DNA from: Cavenderia fasciculata
Taxonomy: Eukaryota > Evosea > Eumycetozoa > Acytosteliales > Cavenderiaceae
Assembly: GCF_000203815.1 (NCBI RefSeq)
Contig: NW_004457695.1
Span: forward strand, 2,602,054-2,666,053
Direction of reading: 5' to 3'
Length of the DNA stretch: 64,000 nt
This document shows, in pieces, positions 35,576 to 45,221 of the stretch (position 1 is its first letter; every line of letters begins with the position of its first letter). A program made the position numbers and the translations under genes. The notes under the pieces were generated by a model that saw nothing but the letters and a program-made list of their open reading frames with translations, had not been told where the DNA came from and ran no database searches.

Positions 35576-36927
35576 TTTGAGAAAGTTTATAAATCTATCT
35601 ATTGTTGTTTAGCGACTTGAGTTGCCTCTCTGCAAAGAGCCAACTATAACCAACAGCTATTATAAGAACCCGTTGTCCCTGTCTCTCTTTTTTCTTTTTT
35701 CTTTTTCTTTTTTTTTTTTTTGTTGTTTGTAACTCTCTCTTCTCTTTTGAAAAAAAACCGTACTTGTATAATATATATATATAAAAGTTGATGACGTAGT
35801 TGATTAACGACTACGGCCGGTATTGATTGATTGATGGATTGATATAAGATATATATAAATATAAATATATTATGTCAATCGAAGGTGCTCCTCCTGTATG
35901 TTGTGATTTTGATCTTTAAAAGGATGAAGGATATAGTTGATGGTTCTATCAAAGCTGACTAAAAATAATAATAATAATAATGATAGAGGAGAGAGAAATG
36001 GTTTAATACAAATGTTATATATCTTTATCTTTTTTTTTTCTAATTTAATGAAAAGATGTGTATAGTTGTTAAGCAATGTTGTGATTGATTGTTTCCACAA
36101 CCAACAAAATTAAAATTTTAAAAAATTAATTTAATATTATTGAGGGTAATGTAGTAGTAGTTTTTGTGGTTGAATATATCAAGGTGGAGGAGGAGAAGGA
36201 GAGGAGTGTTGTTGAGCAGATAATCATGAGAATGTATGTATTATCATTAATAATGAATTGGCCAAAAAGTTAAGACTATCCAAGTCATTCAATGAATTGA
36301 CAAACAACATCTACCTATCTATCTATCTCCCTTGTAAATATTATGAGATGGGTGGCATGCTCACTGTAGATGAGATGTACTTGTTGCAATGGTGACAGAT
36401 GATGATGATTATGATGATACCTACAACAATGATAGAGCAACCTCTGCTTGTATTATTATTATTATTTAGTTGATGTTGTGAGAGTACTTGCTACTACTAC
36501 TTCTCTACTCTATTTTTAGGGGATACAGTTAAAATACAGACAACTGTTTCTCTTTCTCTCTTTCTCTCTTTGTTTGTATTATTACTACTACGAAAATTAG
36601 TTTATTGCTTTCGAGGGATAAAAAATGAAATTGGTTGGTTGGGCTTCAAACTGTCACAACAACGCAAGCAAGACACTCAACCTGAACCAGTTTTTTTTAT
36701 GATAAATTAATACTTTGGATCTTTCGATCACACCACCTCACTCTTGAATAGAGAGCAAAGTAAACTGATCGATTTGATTTGATTGTTGTCTTGATGGAAA
36801 ACATTCAATATATATTGTTGGGGTGTAGGGATCAGATAAGATACTATATATATAGAAGGGGGTTAAATGTAATGTAATGTAATATATTATTAGTTTTATT
36901 TATTATTTATTAATTAATTATTATTTA
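35576..36927. other. long spacer with no gene seen
   Basis: About 1.35 kb including the promoter of the MGCG gene (T-rich tract at 35703-35721, TA repeats at 35771-35782) and the 3' flank of mrpl17. CTAT and CTTT repeats occur at 36313-36330 and 36547-36572. A 76-codon minus-strand frame at 35870-36100 lacks support. Confidence 0.5.
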
Positions 36928-37518
36928 TTATTGTTTGTTGAAACTCTTTTTGATATCAGAGACGATTTTTCTTTGTTCTTCCATTTCTTGTTCCTTTTTG
37001 TTTAGTTCTAATTTTTTGAGACGGTTGGTGAGAGAGAGGGCAGAGGAGAGGACGGCACCAGTCTCTTTGTGTACGTAGGAGAATTGGATACCTTGTTCGA
37101 CTGGTTGACGGACGACATGGTAACGTGCGTTGTTGGCCTTGTTGTCGCGAAGAGGGGTCAAGTCGTTTTCGACGTATTCAATGTATGCCATGGGTGCCTT
37201 GTCCGATTCGCGGACACCGCACTTGAGGACACGTGTATATCCACCATCACGTTCACCAAAACGTAGACGGAGTTGTTTGAAAAGCTTTGGCAACACTCTA
37301 CGGTCAGTGACGATCGAGTAGGCCAATTTATGTGACATGGTGGTATTGCGCTTCGACAGTGTTATGATCTTGTCTGCAAATCGTGACAATGCTCTAGCCT
37401 TTGGTAAGGTGGTCTTGAGACGTTCGTGTTGAATCAACTGTGTCACCATGGTTCGCAACATCAACATACGATGTGTCGATGGTTTGCTCAATTTAGCATA
37501 TCCCATTTGATGATACAT
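36928..37518 (-). CDS. mrpl17: mitochondrial large-subunit ribosomal protein bL17m
   Basis: A single exon of 196 residues. Residues 8-125 match the bacterial L17 pattern: AKLSKPSTHRMLMLRTMVTQ, LIQHERLKTTLPKARALSRF, ADKIITLSKR, and LFKQLRLRFGERDGGYTRVL. In relatives bL17 sits near the polypeptide exit of the ribosome. A C-terminal extension of about 70 residues with Lys/Glu-rich helix (LKKLELNKKEQEMEEQRK) is typical of mitochondrial forms. Translation could also start at Met5 (MGYAKLSK). The central coding DNA is noticeably GC-rich. Confidence 0.94.
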   Translation of the reverse strand: MYHQMGYAKLSKPSTHRMLMLRTMVTQLIQHERLKTTLPKARALSRFADKIITLSKRNTTMSHKLAYSIVTDRRVLPKLFKQLRLRFGERDGGYTRVLKCGVRESDKAPMAYIEYVENDLTPLRDNKANNARYHVVRQPVEQGIQFSYVHKETGAVLSSALSLTNRLKKLELNKKEQEMEEQRKIVSDIKKSFNKQ

Positions 37519-37929
37519 TTTCTATCTATATATATTGTAATCTCCTTTTAAATGAGATTGATTCCACTACAGTTCAAAGTACTACTTGAACTGATCGATT
37601 GAGTTGACTTTAAAGTGAATGATTGATTGAACAAGTCTGAGATTGTCGCTTGTCGTCAATTAGTGTTGATGGTTGTATGTACAAGTAAATGCTATGCGTC
37701 TATGCTATCTATTATACTTGTTAGATTATAATAGACTGATAAATATATATGTATATACAAAGATAATATTGCACTCGTCTTGCTTGACCTAAAGTACTCT
37801 TCATTCAGATGATCAACTTTTTTTTTTTTTTTTTTTTCGTCTTTTTTTTTTAATTTCTTGCTGTCTCCTAGTACAAAACATAGATACACCATTCCTTTGG
37901 TAATATTTTCAATTAAACAACAACTAATA
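37519..37929. other. spacer between mrpl17 and the duplicated gene
   Basis: AT-rich with a long T run broken by CG (about 37818-37852). It holds the mrpl17 promoter and the 5' flank of the relic copy, including a CAACAACTAATA leader that matches that of the intact copy. No other gene is seen. Confidence 0.5.
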
Positions 37930-38307
37930 ATGGAAGTCAATGAAAACAATAGTAATAATACGATGAGTCAACTCTTGGCAAGAAGCAGTAAAAGTAATTG
38001 GATAGTTGCAAGAGGATCAGATCAAGACAACTCAAATAGAAGGAAGTCCAGAGACTCTCCAAAATTACTTAGCATATTTATTAATCAAGCATTCAAACTT
38101 GTAAATGCGAATACCGCGACAATAGTGGCGAGTTCCTGTCCTCGTTGATCAGGTCAAATCTCATTCTCCCATTCGATGCAGAGTTGGGACAAGTCGGTGA
38201 ATTATCCAAGTGCAGGATCTAGCCAAAGCATTGAAACATTAGTCAGGTCATGTAGACAAGTAATCGAACAAGATAGTAACGTACAAAGAAATTTGGATCA
38301 TGTGTAA
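37930..38307 (+). pseudogene. degraded tandem copy of the 38981 gene
   Basis: The block starts MEVNENNSNNTMSQLL and shares DSPKLLSIFINQAF with DSPKLLNTFINHAL of the intact gene; its far end reads RSCRQVIEQDSNVQRNLDHV against QTCRQVIELDSSIQSNLDDI. It is therefore a sister copy of 38981-40120, far shorter, clearly broken (a few breaks) and without the hydrophobic core. Shared segments are still easily alignable, so the decay looks moderately recent. Because the intact copy has a possible pore-former-like layout, I treat this one as a fossil and give no further detail. Confidence 0.8.
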
Positions 38308-38980
38308 AAACTATATAGATACTTATTATTTATATAATTAGTTGAGAGGTATAATATTATAATATATAAATAATAATACTACCATTTAGATTGGATTGTA
38401 GTAGTGATAATATTTATATAATTTTAATATTTATATATAATAATTAAAATGAATTGCCAAGAACAATCTGTTGTAACATTATTTAATAAGAAATTAGCAT
38501 AAACACCCCTTTCATTCATAATATTAATGTATAAATAACCCTTTGCAATCTAGTATGTACATAGTTTAAAGTAATACTAAAGTAAGAGATAGGTAATCAG
38601 TGTATTAATATCATTTAAATGTTTATTTATTAAGGCTATGCCAAAGAAATGTAATTATCTTAGTTGAAAAATATTAATATTAATGGAAAGGTAGAGAGAT
38701 AAACAATCAAATTTTCAAGTTATTAATTTTTTCCTGCTTGCGGCAATTAATATTAACATTGGAACAAGACCTTTTTCAAAGGGATGTTGATTATTAGTAT
38801 GGGTGACCCATCATAAATCGCCGAGTCACTTATTATTAGATTTATTGTCTATTTAGACAATAAATCTTTACAACAATATCTTTCAAAAATATCTCTCAAA
38901 GTGGGTTTTTTTGTGATTTAAAAAAAATATAAATTGGCCTCACATTTTTTCCATACTCATTTTCAACAACAATTTTAATA
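38308..38980. other. spacer between relic and intact copy
   Basis: AT-rich. A segment at about 38690-38735 (AGAGATAAACAAT, then TTTTCAAGTTATTA and a T run ending CC) matches the 3' flank of the intact copy at about 40160-40205. The 5' leader of the intact copy (CAACAACAATTTTAATA, just before 38981) resembles that of the relic, so the duplication included flanks. A TATA-like ATATAAATT sits at about 38927-38935. Confidence 0.55.
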
Positions 38981-40120
38981 ATGGAAGTTAATAACAATAA
39001 CAATAATAACAATATTAGTCAAAGACTTTTGGACGAAACAGTTAACGTACTTGAATGGTTGCAAGAAAATCAGATCAAGACATCACCAATCCAAAGTCTA
39101 GACTCTCCAAAATTACTCAACACATTCATCAATCATGCATTAATACTTGTAAATGGGCCTACCTCTGACATATTGAAGCAAGTTCCTGTCCTCTTCAATG
39201 AAGTCCAATCTCTCATTCGAGAACTCAATAAAGAGTTGAATGAAATTGATGAGTTATCTGGACAAGTAGAGGATCTAGCAAAAGAATTGGCCAAGTCAAT
39301 TCAAGATTTCCAGCATCTAGCCCGAGTCATCCTACCAGAGATCAAAAGATTGACCAAATTCAACCTTACTTTTAAAGACATCCTTCAAAAGGATGGAGAA
39401 ATTGATGGAAGCAAGAAAGTTTCTCTTTCCACATCTCTAAATTACCTTAAGTTTTTATCAGACAAGATTTCACAAAAAGCTATAGAGACAGCTGCTATTA
39501 GTGATGCAAATCTTGTTTGTGTAAAAGGAATAGAAAAGGAAGCAAAGTCTAAAAAACAAATATACAAGGAGAGACTAGAGTCTTTTTTAGCCACCTATCC
39601 CAAAATAGCTACCGCTCTTTGTGGATTGTCATCAGGTGGTGCAATTTTAGGATTTTGTTCGGGTGAAGTTGGCTTGTCCCTTTTGGCTCTTGTAAGTGCC
39701 AATCCGATTGCACTGGTCCTAATTTCTGCTGGACTGGGGGGTCTGGCGGTTGGGACTCTAGCATGGATGGTTCTCAACATGTACAACACCCAAAACCGAA
39801 AGGCTTTGGACAAAATCACTCGTGTTCTCGTCTCTATCGAAATGATCAAGAATATAAATGAAACTGTAAAGCAGACTTGTAGACAGGTAATTGAACTAGA
39901 TAGTAGCATACAAAGCAATTTGGATGACATTTTACTATCCTTGGTGGATCAATACTATCGTAAACATAATCGAGAAGTTTTCGATGAACTTGATGAGAAC
40001 ACCAAAGCTCTCATCCAAAACCTTTCTAATATTGCTATTCTTCAAGTTTTGGATATTCTTCCTCAACAAAAATCTGTTGGAACAATCAAGAAACATGCCT
40101 TAATAACAACCTCTCATTAA
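38981..40120 (+). CDS. alpha-helical protein with central hydrophobic hairpin, unknown (intact duplicate)
   Basis: A single exon of 379 residues. The N-terminus is Asn-rich; residues 60-200 are helical and coiled-coil-like (VQSLIRELNKELNEIDELSG, then VEDLAKELAKSIQDFQHLAR). A hydrophobic Gly/Ala-rich region spans about residues 205-268 (IATALCGLSSGGAILGFCSG, SLLALVSANPIALVLISAGL, GGLAVGTLAWMVL), long enough for two membrane passes. A further helical part follows (INETVKQTCRQVIELDSSIQ). No signal peptide. This helix-hairpin-helix plan resembles helical membrane-inserting proteins in general, but I recognise no family and the function is unknown. A broken tandem copy precedes it. Confidence 0.75.
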   Translation: MEVNNNNNNNNISQRLLDETVNVLEWLQENQIKTSPIQSLDSPKLLNTFINHALILVNGPTSDILKQVPVLFNEVQSLIRELNKELNEIDELSGQVEDLAKELAKSIQDFQHLARVILPEIKRLTKFNLTFKDILQKDGEIDGSKKVSLSTSLNYLKFLSDKISQKAIETAAISDANLVCVKGIEKEAKSKKQIYKERLESFLATYPKIATALCGLSSGGAILGFCSGEVGLSLLALVSANPIALVLISAGLGGLAVGTLAWMVLNMYNTQNRKALDKITRVLVSIEMIKNINETVKQTCRQVIELDSSIQSNLDDILLSLVDQYYRKHNREVFDELDENTKALIQNLSNIAILQVLDILPQQKSVGTIKKHALITTSH

Positions 40121-40261
40121 TACAGTTATTTATAAATAAAAAACCTAAACAAACCATTAGGCGAGGAGAGACAAACAATTTTCAAGTTATTATTTTTTTC
40201 CAGTATTTATTGATTGTTTTAATAATATTATTGTTGGTTTGGTTTGATTTTTGGGTCAAGG

Positions 40262-41961
40262 TTAATCTAATTTTTTACCCCAAAGTTTACGATTAGACAA
40301 GATGATGGTATTGTAGATCCAAATTGAAATTTGGAGTGAGAGAATTTCCTTTGTAATGTGTCCAGTGTATCGAATTGGGTTGTGGCTGGTTTGTGATGTA
40401 TAGACAACCTTGCATCCTTCTACTTGCTTTTTGTCTAAAAAGTGTTGGATCGTGTCGATCAATGTTACAATGTAGGAACTGGTCTCGTCAGTGTCGATCA
40501 AACAATCACCGTCGTTCATTCCATACTTTCCAAAGACTGATGACAATTTGCATGATTCATAGACTACCGATTTGGCAGTGATACCAGTACCGATACGTGA
40601 CACGATACCACGTGTTTCATAGGTCAATGTACGTAAAAATTCAACAACCAATGTTTTGTATTTCTCTTCAAACTGACGATCGACCGATCCCTCGTCTGTG
40701 AATTTTCCATTCTTTTTGTCGTCATCGTAGAATTGATTTTCCAATGGATACAGCGTCCAATTAAAATAACCAACCAAATCACCAGTCCAAGGACAATCGA
40801 TAGTCTTTCCAATCCATTTTTCTGTTTCAAACTTTATCGATGCGTCATACGTGTCGATGAAACGGAATTTACCGACAATAGTATTACCATCGCTTTGATC
40901 TATAATATTTCCAACCAATATGGCACCTGGTGCATTAATAATATTTGGATTTCTCTCTGTCAATTCCAATTTTGACAATGTTAAACTTGTATTCATTTCT
41001 TCTACCAATCTCTTTTTCCACCATGAACTTGAACAAATAACTTTTTCCATTTTCCATCTTGATGATTCTGTAAAATCAGCACACTAAACAACACAAATTA
41101 ATTAATATATATTATATATTTGAATCAATCCATTCATTCAATGAATACTTACTTGTTCAAATATTGAAATGATATATTTCTCTGGTTCAAATCCAATTCT
41201 TTTTTGTTCTTCTCTATCTAAATAAATATAAATCACATATAGAGTATTAATAACTTTAGTGTACACCGATTGATTGATTCAATATATTTATATATTTACA
41301 TTTTGATTTAAAGAATTTGAAATAATCTATTTGTTCATCCTCGGTAGTTGGAAGTGGAATGTTGTTATATCCCCATTTATCCATTGAATATCCCATCCAT
41401 ATTCTATCTATTTTGTTTAATACTTTATTCCAATTACGACTAACCTTTTTAGATCTATCAGAATGAATGAATGTAGGTAGTTAGTATATTATTGTCCATT
41501 ATCTACCATTCTATCTATTATCATCATCTTTACCTTTGATAATCTTTAAATGATAGTTGTTCAAAAATGATCATTAAAATGGAATGAGGTAGATTGATTG
41601 GATCTATAACCTTTTGTAATGATCTTGTTACCTGTTGTTGTTGTTGTTGTTGTGGCTTTGCAGGTGACTTTTCATTAACAATCTTCTTTGGTGTTGTTGA
41701 TGATGATGCTGCAGATTCATTTGTAGAAGCTACATGTTGGTTATTATTATTATTGTTATTCTTTGATGGTGTTGATATTGTTGATGACTGTTTATGTTCG
41801 TCATTTGTTGTTGTAGTAGTTTTTGATTGTTGTCGTGAAGAAGATTTCAATCGATAGGTATATATACAGGTGATAATAAATAAAGAGACTGATGTGACAA
41901 GAGTAATGATTAGATTCCTTTGTCCTGTTGATTTTAGGAATAGTTGTTTGATAGCCTCCAT
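40262..41961 (-). CDS. membrane-anchored F-box protein
   Basis: Exons 41534-41961, 41300-41454, 41153-41217 and 40262-41083 join with phases 2,1,0 to give 489 residues. Residues about 17-38 form one membrane segment (NLIITLVTSVSLFIITCIYTY), followed by a Ser/Thr/Asn/Gln-rich linker. An F-box spans the exon 1-2 junction: INLPHSILMIIFEQLSFKDY, then QRSKKVSRNWNKVLNKIDRI. The long C-terminal part (WWKKRLVEEMNTSLTLSKLE, then GKFRFIDTYDASIKFETEKW) is of unknown fold and probably binds the substrate. F-box proteins recruit targets to SCF ubiquitin ligases through Skp1; the anchor implies action at a membrane, possibly ER or mitochondrial outer membrane (inference). Confidence 0.8.
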
Positions 41962-42427
41962 CGTATGTGTTAGTACTACTACTACTACTATTGATCAATT
42001 CGTCGGTATATATATATATATATATAGTTTAGAGAGACAGATAGAGATGCTAATAGTAACAGTTACTGAATGTATCTGCTGCTGAAAACGATCAGTGAGT
42101 TTGCGCGGGAAATTTGACACCAAAAGAAAATTATCATTGCAGAATTATCTAAATACAATCATATATAATATATATATATATATACTACTAGTTAGATCAT
42201 CCATGTGGTCTAACATACTTTTCTAGAGGGGTTGTAAATACCAAGGTTGTCAAATTTAATTGATAGAATAATAAACATTTTATTTATTTTCAAAATGGAT
42301 CAAAGCTATGACCCAATTTAAAAATTTATAATAGTCAGATGAAAACATCAGATATTGTTCATTTATAATAAATAATACAAAGAATGAATAAAGAAGAAAA
42401 AGAAGAAGAAGAAGAAGTATCAATGTA
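41962..42427. other. divergent spacer
   Basis: This AT-rich spacer contains TA dinucleotide runs at 42007-42027 and 42161-42183. It holds promoters for the F-box gene (-) and the 42428 gene (+). Nothing else is seen. Confidence 0.5.
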
Positions 42428-43189
42428 ATGGAAAAAAAGAGAAAACAAATCATATCTTATTTGGATGTTGAAACAAGCAGTACAAGCACCAGTAGTAGTA
42501 GTGACAATGACGTCGACATTAATGATGAGAATCAAAATATACAACAAAGTATTCAAGATAGAATAGAAAGAATCAAACGACTAAAGAATGAAATACAAGA
42601 GTTTGAATCACGTGATAAACTATATTATCAAGATCAACAACAACAAAAGAAACAAGATGACAATGATCAATTATCATTGATTATTATCAACGATGATGAT
42701 GATGATGATAATATTGGTATTTTAAATCAAGTCATTAATGATATAAACAAAACTATTACCAAAATCAATGGATGGATTGAAAAAGCTTATGATTTGATCA
42801 ACTATAATAATACAAAATATCTACAATCTCTTGGGAATCATGGTCTACCACAAACCACCAAATCACTAGAAATGTATCAAATGGACTGGCAATTGTATCC
42901 ATCAAAATATAAATACCAAGTCGATCGTGAAAGGGAACTATCAATGTCATCTCAGAGGACTGACCCTATCATCGTAAAAAGTAAAGTAGTACCAACTAAA
43001 AAATATATTGAAAAGCATGGACTTCCTCCTCCTCCTCCTCCTCTAATCCTAACATCAAAAACAACAACCAATTCCAATGCAGAAAGAGAAAAGGAATTAA
43101 AGGAATTATTGAAAAAAACAACAACCAATTCCAATACAGAAAGAGAAAGGGAATTAAAGGAATTATTGAAAAAAAGAAATAATAAATAA
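42428..43189 (+). CDS. coiled-coil protein with internal C-terminal repeat, unknown
   Basis: A single exon of 253 residues, starting MEKKRKQIISYLDVE. It has a Ser-rich and an Asp-rich tract, helical stretches (IQDRIERIKRLKNEIQEFES, INDINKTITKINGWIEKAYD), an unusual conserved-looking segment (SLEMYQMDWQLYPSKYKYQV) and a proline run (GLPPPPPPL). At the end a 20-residue unit (TTTNSNxEREKELKELLKK) occurs twice in tandem. No family is recognised. The proline run followed by charged helices could bind profilin or SH3 domains, but this is inference. Confidence 0.65.
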   Translation: MEKKRKQIISYLDVETSSTSTSSSSDNDVDINDENQNIQQSIQDRIERIKRLKNEIQEFESRDKLYYQDQQQQKKQDDNDQLSLIIINDDDDDDNIGILNQVINDINKTITKINGWIEKAYDLINYNNTKYLQSLGNHGLPQTTKSLEMYQMDWQLYPSKYKYQVDRERELSMSSQRTDPIIVKSKVVPTKKYIEKHGLPPPPPPLILTSKTTTNSNAEREKELKELLKKTTTNSNTERERELKELLKKRNNK

Positions 43190-43317
43190 ATAAATAAATA
43201 AATATTATTCTATCCATCAATCCAATTATATTAAATAAATAAATAAATATTATTGTTTGTTTGTATTTTTAAACTATTGGTACATTTTGTTGTTGTTGTT
43301 GTTATTATTGTTCTTTC

Positions 43318-44021
43318 TTATTTCTTTAACATATTGGTAACAAATGGTTGATAACTAATAACACCATCACCAGCACCAACAGCTTGCTTTAACATTTCTT
43401 CAACTTGATCTTCATTCAATCTATCACCAAGATTTGTTAAAATATGTCTTAACTCGGATGCACCAATCATACCTTTACCATCCTTATCGAATACTTGGAA
43501 TCTAAAGAATAGAACAAAGCAAAAAGGTTAGATCTTATTTCAAATGCCATCATCTTTCAATTGTCTTGTCACATGTGAACACCTACGCTTCAATAATTTC
43601 CTTTTCATCAAAATCATCGACTACCTTTCTTCCCAAATAGTTGAATAATCCATCGACTGTCATTGAACCTCCAGCTATTTAGTTTGGAGGAGGATATAAT
43701 AATATAAACGTGTTAGATAATGGTCAGAGGTGTGTTATACATAACATAGCTTTTGTTTATGTGTATACATACAACCAAAATCTTTGATGATTTCATTGAC
43801 TTCTGAAGTTGATGGATTTTGACCCAACCATCTAAGTACGTTTGCTAATTCAGCAGCTTCTAATCTACCATCTTTATTACTATCGTAAAGAGTGAATGCT
43901 TCTCTAAATTCTGCTTGTGCTTCTTCGTTTAATTTGGCTGCCTATAGTTCAATACGTGGTAAGTAAATATCCATCTCTTGATAGATCTATCTTCTCTCGA
44001 TTCCTATATCAATCATACCAT
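43318..44021 (-). CDS. EF-hand protein of calmodulin / myosin light chain type
   Basis: Model: exon 1 is only the ATG (44019-44021), then 43773-43941, 43587-43674 and 43318-43501, phases 0,1,2, giving 147 residues. The protein reads [20 protein letters not shown], with EF-hand loop [12 protein letters not shown], then [20 protein letters not shown]; a loop-less second half ([20 protein letters not shown]); a third with [12 protein letters not shown]; and a last degenerate hand ([13 protein letters not shown]). Two loops keep calcium ligands and two do not. Size and the NPSTSEV segment fit myosin essential light chains and calmodulin-like proteins; the exact type is uncertain. An intron right after the ATG is a known feature of calmodulin-family genes. 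Confidence 0.85.
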
Positions 44022-44321
44022 TTTCTAATCTATCTATCTTTATAATACAATATAATATGTACGTGTGTGTTTTAATCAATAAATATCATAATCATGACAT
44101 GTGATGGGAACCAAAGGGAGAAAATTGAATCAAAGACACCAAAAAAAATATTTAAAAACAAAACATTCAAAGAAAGAGACATTCTAGTTAGTACACATCT
44201 TTACCATCATCGTTTTTCAGATAACTCACCACACGAAACGTTTCAATTTACACTTTCGATTCGATTCATTTCATTCTTGCATATCTATCTATCTATCTAT
44301 CTTTATAACACACAACATAGA

Positions 44322-44994
44322 ATGAGTTTAAAGATATATTGGGAAAGAATAACAAATAAACATTCGATAGCAGCAAAAGATGCGTTGAATGTATTGTTCT
44401 CAAAGATAGCTAAACCAGATATCATCGGTCGATTCGAGATTGTCAAGCTGTCATTGGGATCAAAGGCACCAGAGTTTCAAATCATATCGATATCTGATCC
44501 CGATCCAAACATTCTCGTACCAATGTCAAATAATAGTATAGAAGCAAGAGTCAAGTTTTCATATGATGGTGATGCATTCTTTCAACTAGAAGTTGAATTA
44601 CTAGTCAATGCTCCTACACCAAAGTTTATAGTATTCCCTATATCTGTTAAAGTTTCAAGTCCTCATTTAAATGGTACATAACATAGATACATAGATAGAA
44701 ATCATAATGCTTATGATTGAATCAACTTCACTAACACCTCGTCTCTTTCTCTGTTATGTTTTAGCAATCGCATCTGTAATATATGATGAAGATAATGTAT
44801 GTTTTTGTTTAATACCAGAGGATGGAGATCCTTTAAAGGATTTGGAAGTGGAAGCTATGGTTGGTGATGCTGAACAACATGTTTTAATGGATTTGGATAA
44901 ATTGATTTCATTTGTCAAAGAAGAACTACGTGAAATCATTCAACAATATTTGGTTTATCCAAATAGAATCACTGTTCCTATTAAAATGGATTAG
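44322..44994 (+). CDS. mdm12: ERMES subunit Mdm12 (SMP-domain lipid-transfer protein)
   Basis: Exons 44322-44673 and 44765-44994 join in phase 1 to give 193 residues. It starts MSLKIYWERI (compare MSFDINWSTL of yeast Mdm12). The order of blocks follows the family: KPDIIGRFEIVKLSLGSKAP, EFQIISISDPDP, ARVKFSYDGDAFFQLEVELL, VNAPTPKFIVFPISVKVSSP, and LISFVKEELREIIQQYLVYP NRI near the end. Mdm12 bridges Mmm1 and Mdm34 at ER-mitochondria contacts and carries phospholipids. It is shorter than the yeast protein because the acidic loop is missing. An upstream in-frame ATG at 44094 would add a Lys-rich leader with no family counterpart, so 44322 is preferred. Confidence 0.88.
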
Positions 44995-45221
44995 GAACAT
45001 AATATAGACATATAATAATAGATAATAGAATAATCATTGTACAAACAACAACCCTTTTTTTTCACATTCATAAATGATATTGTATATAATATCACCTTTT
45101 TTCGCTATATTTACATTTATATTTATATTTATATTTATATACAAACAAAAGTATAGATTGTATTAACAACTACAACTACAACTACAACTAATACTATAAT
45201 ATTTTATTATTATTATTAATA
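44995..45221. other. convergent 3' spacer
   Basis: This short spacer contains TATATTTA and ACAACT repeats (45113-45140, 45169-45190). Nothing else is seen. Confidence 0.5.

Noticed and set aside
35870-36100. 76-codon minus-strand frame in the spacer before mrpl17
   Set aside because: Low complexity, hydrophobic by A/T content only, no splice partner or family.
44094-44321. N-terminal extension of Mdm12
   Set aside because: The added residues are Lys-rich and then encoded by CTAT repeats; family members start at MSLKIYW-like sequence.
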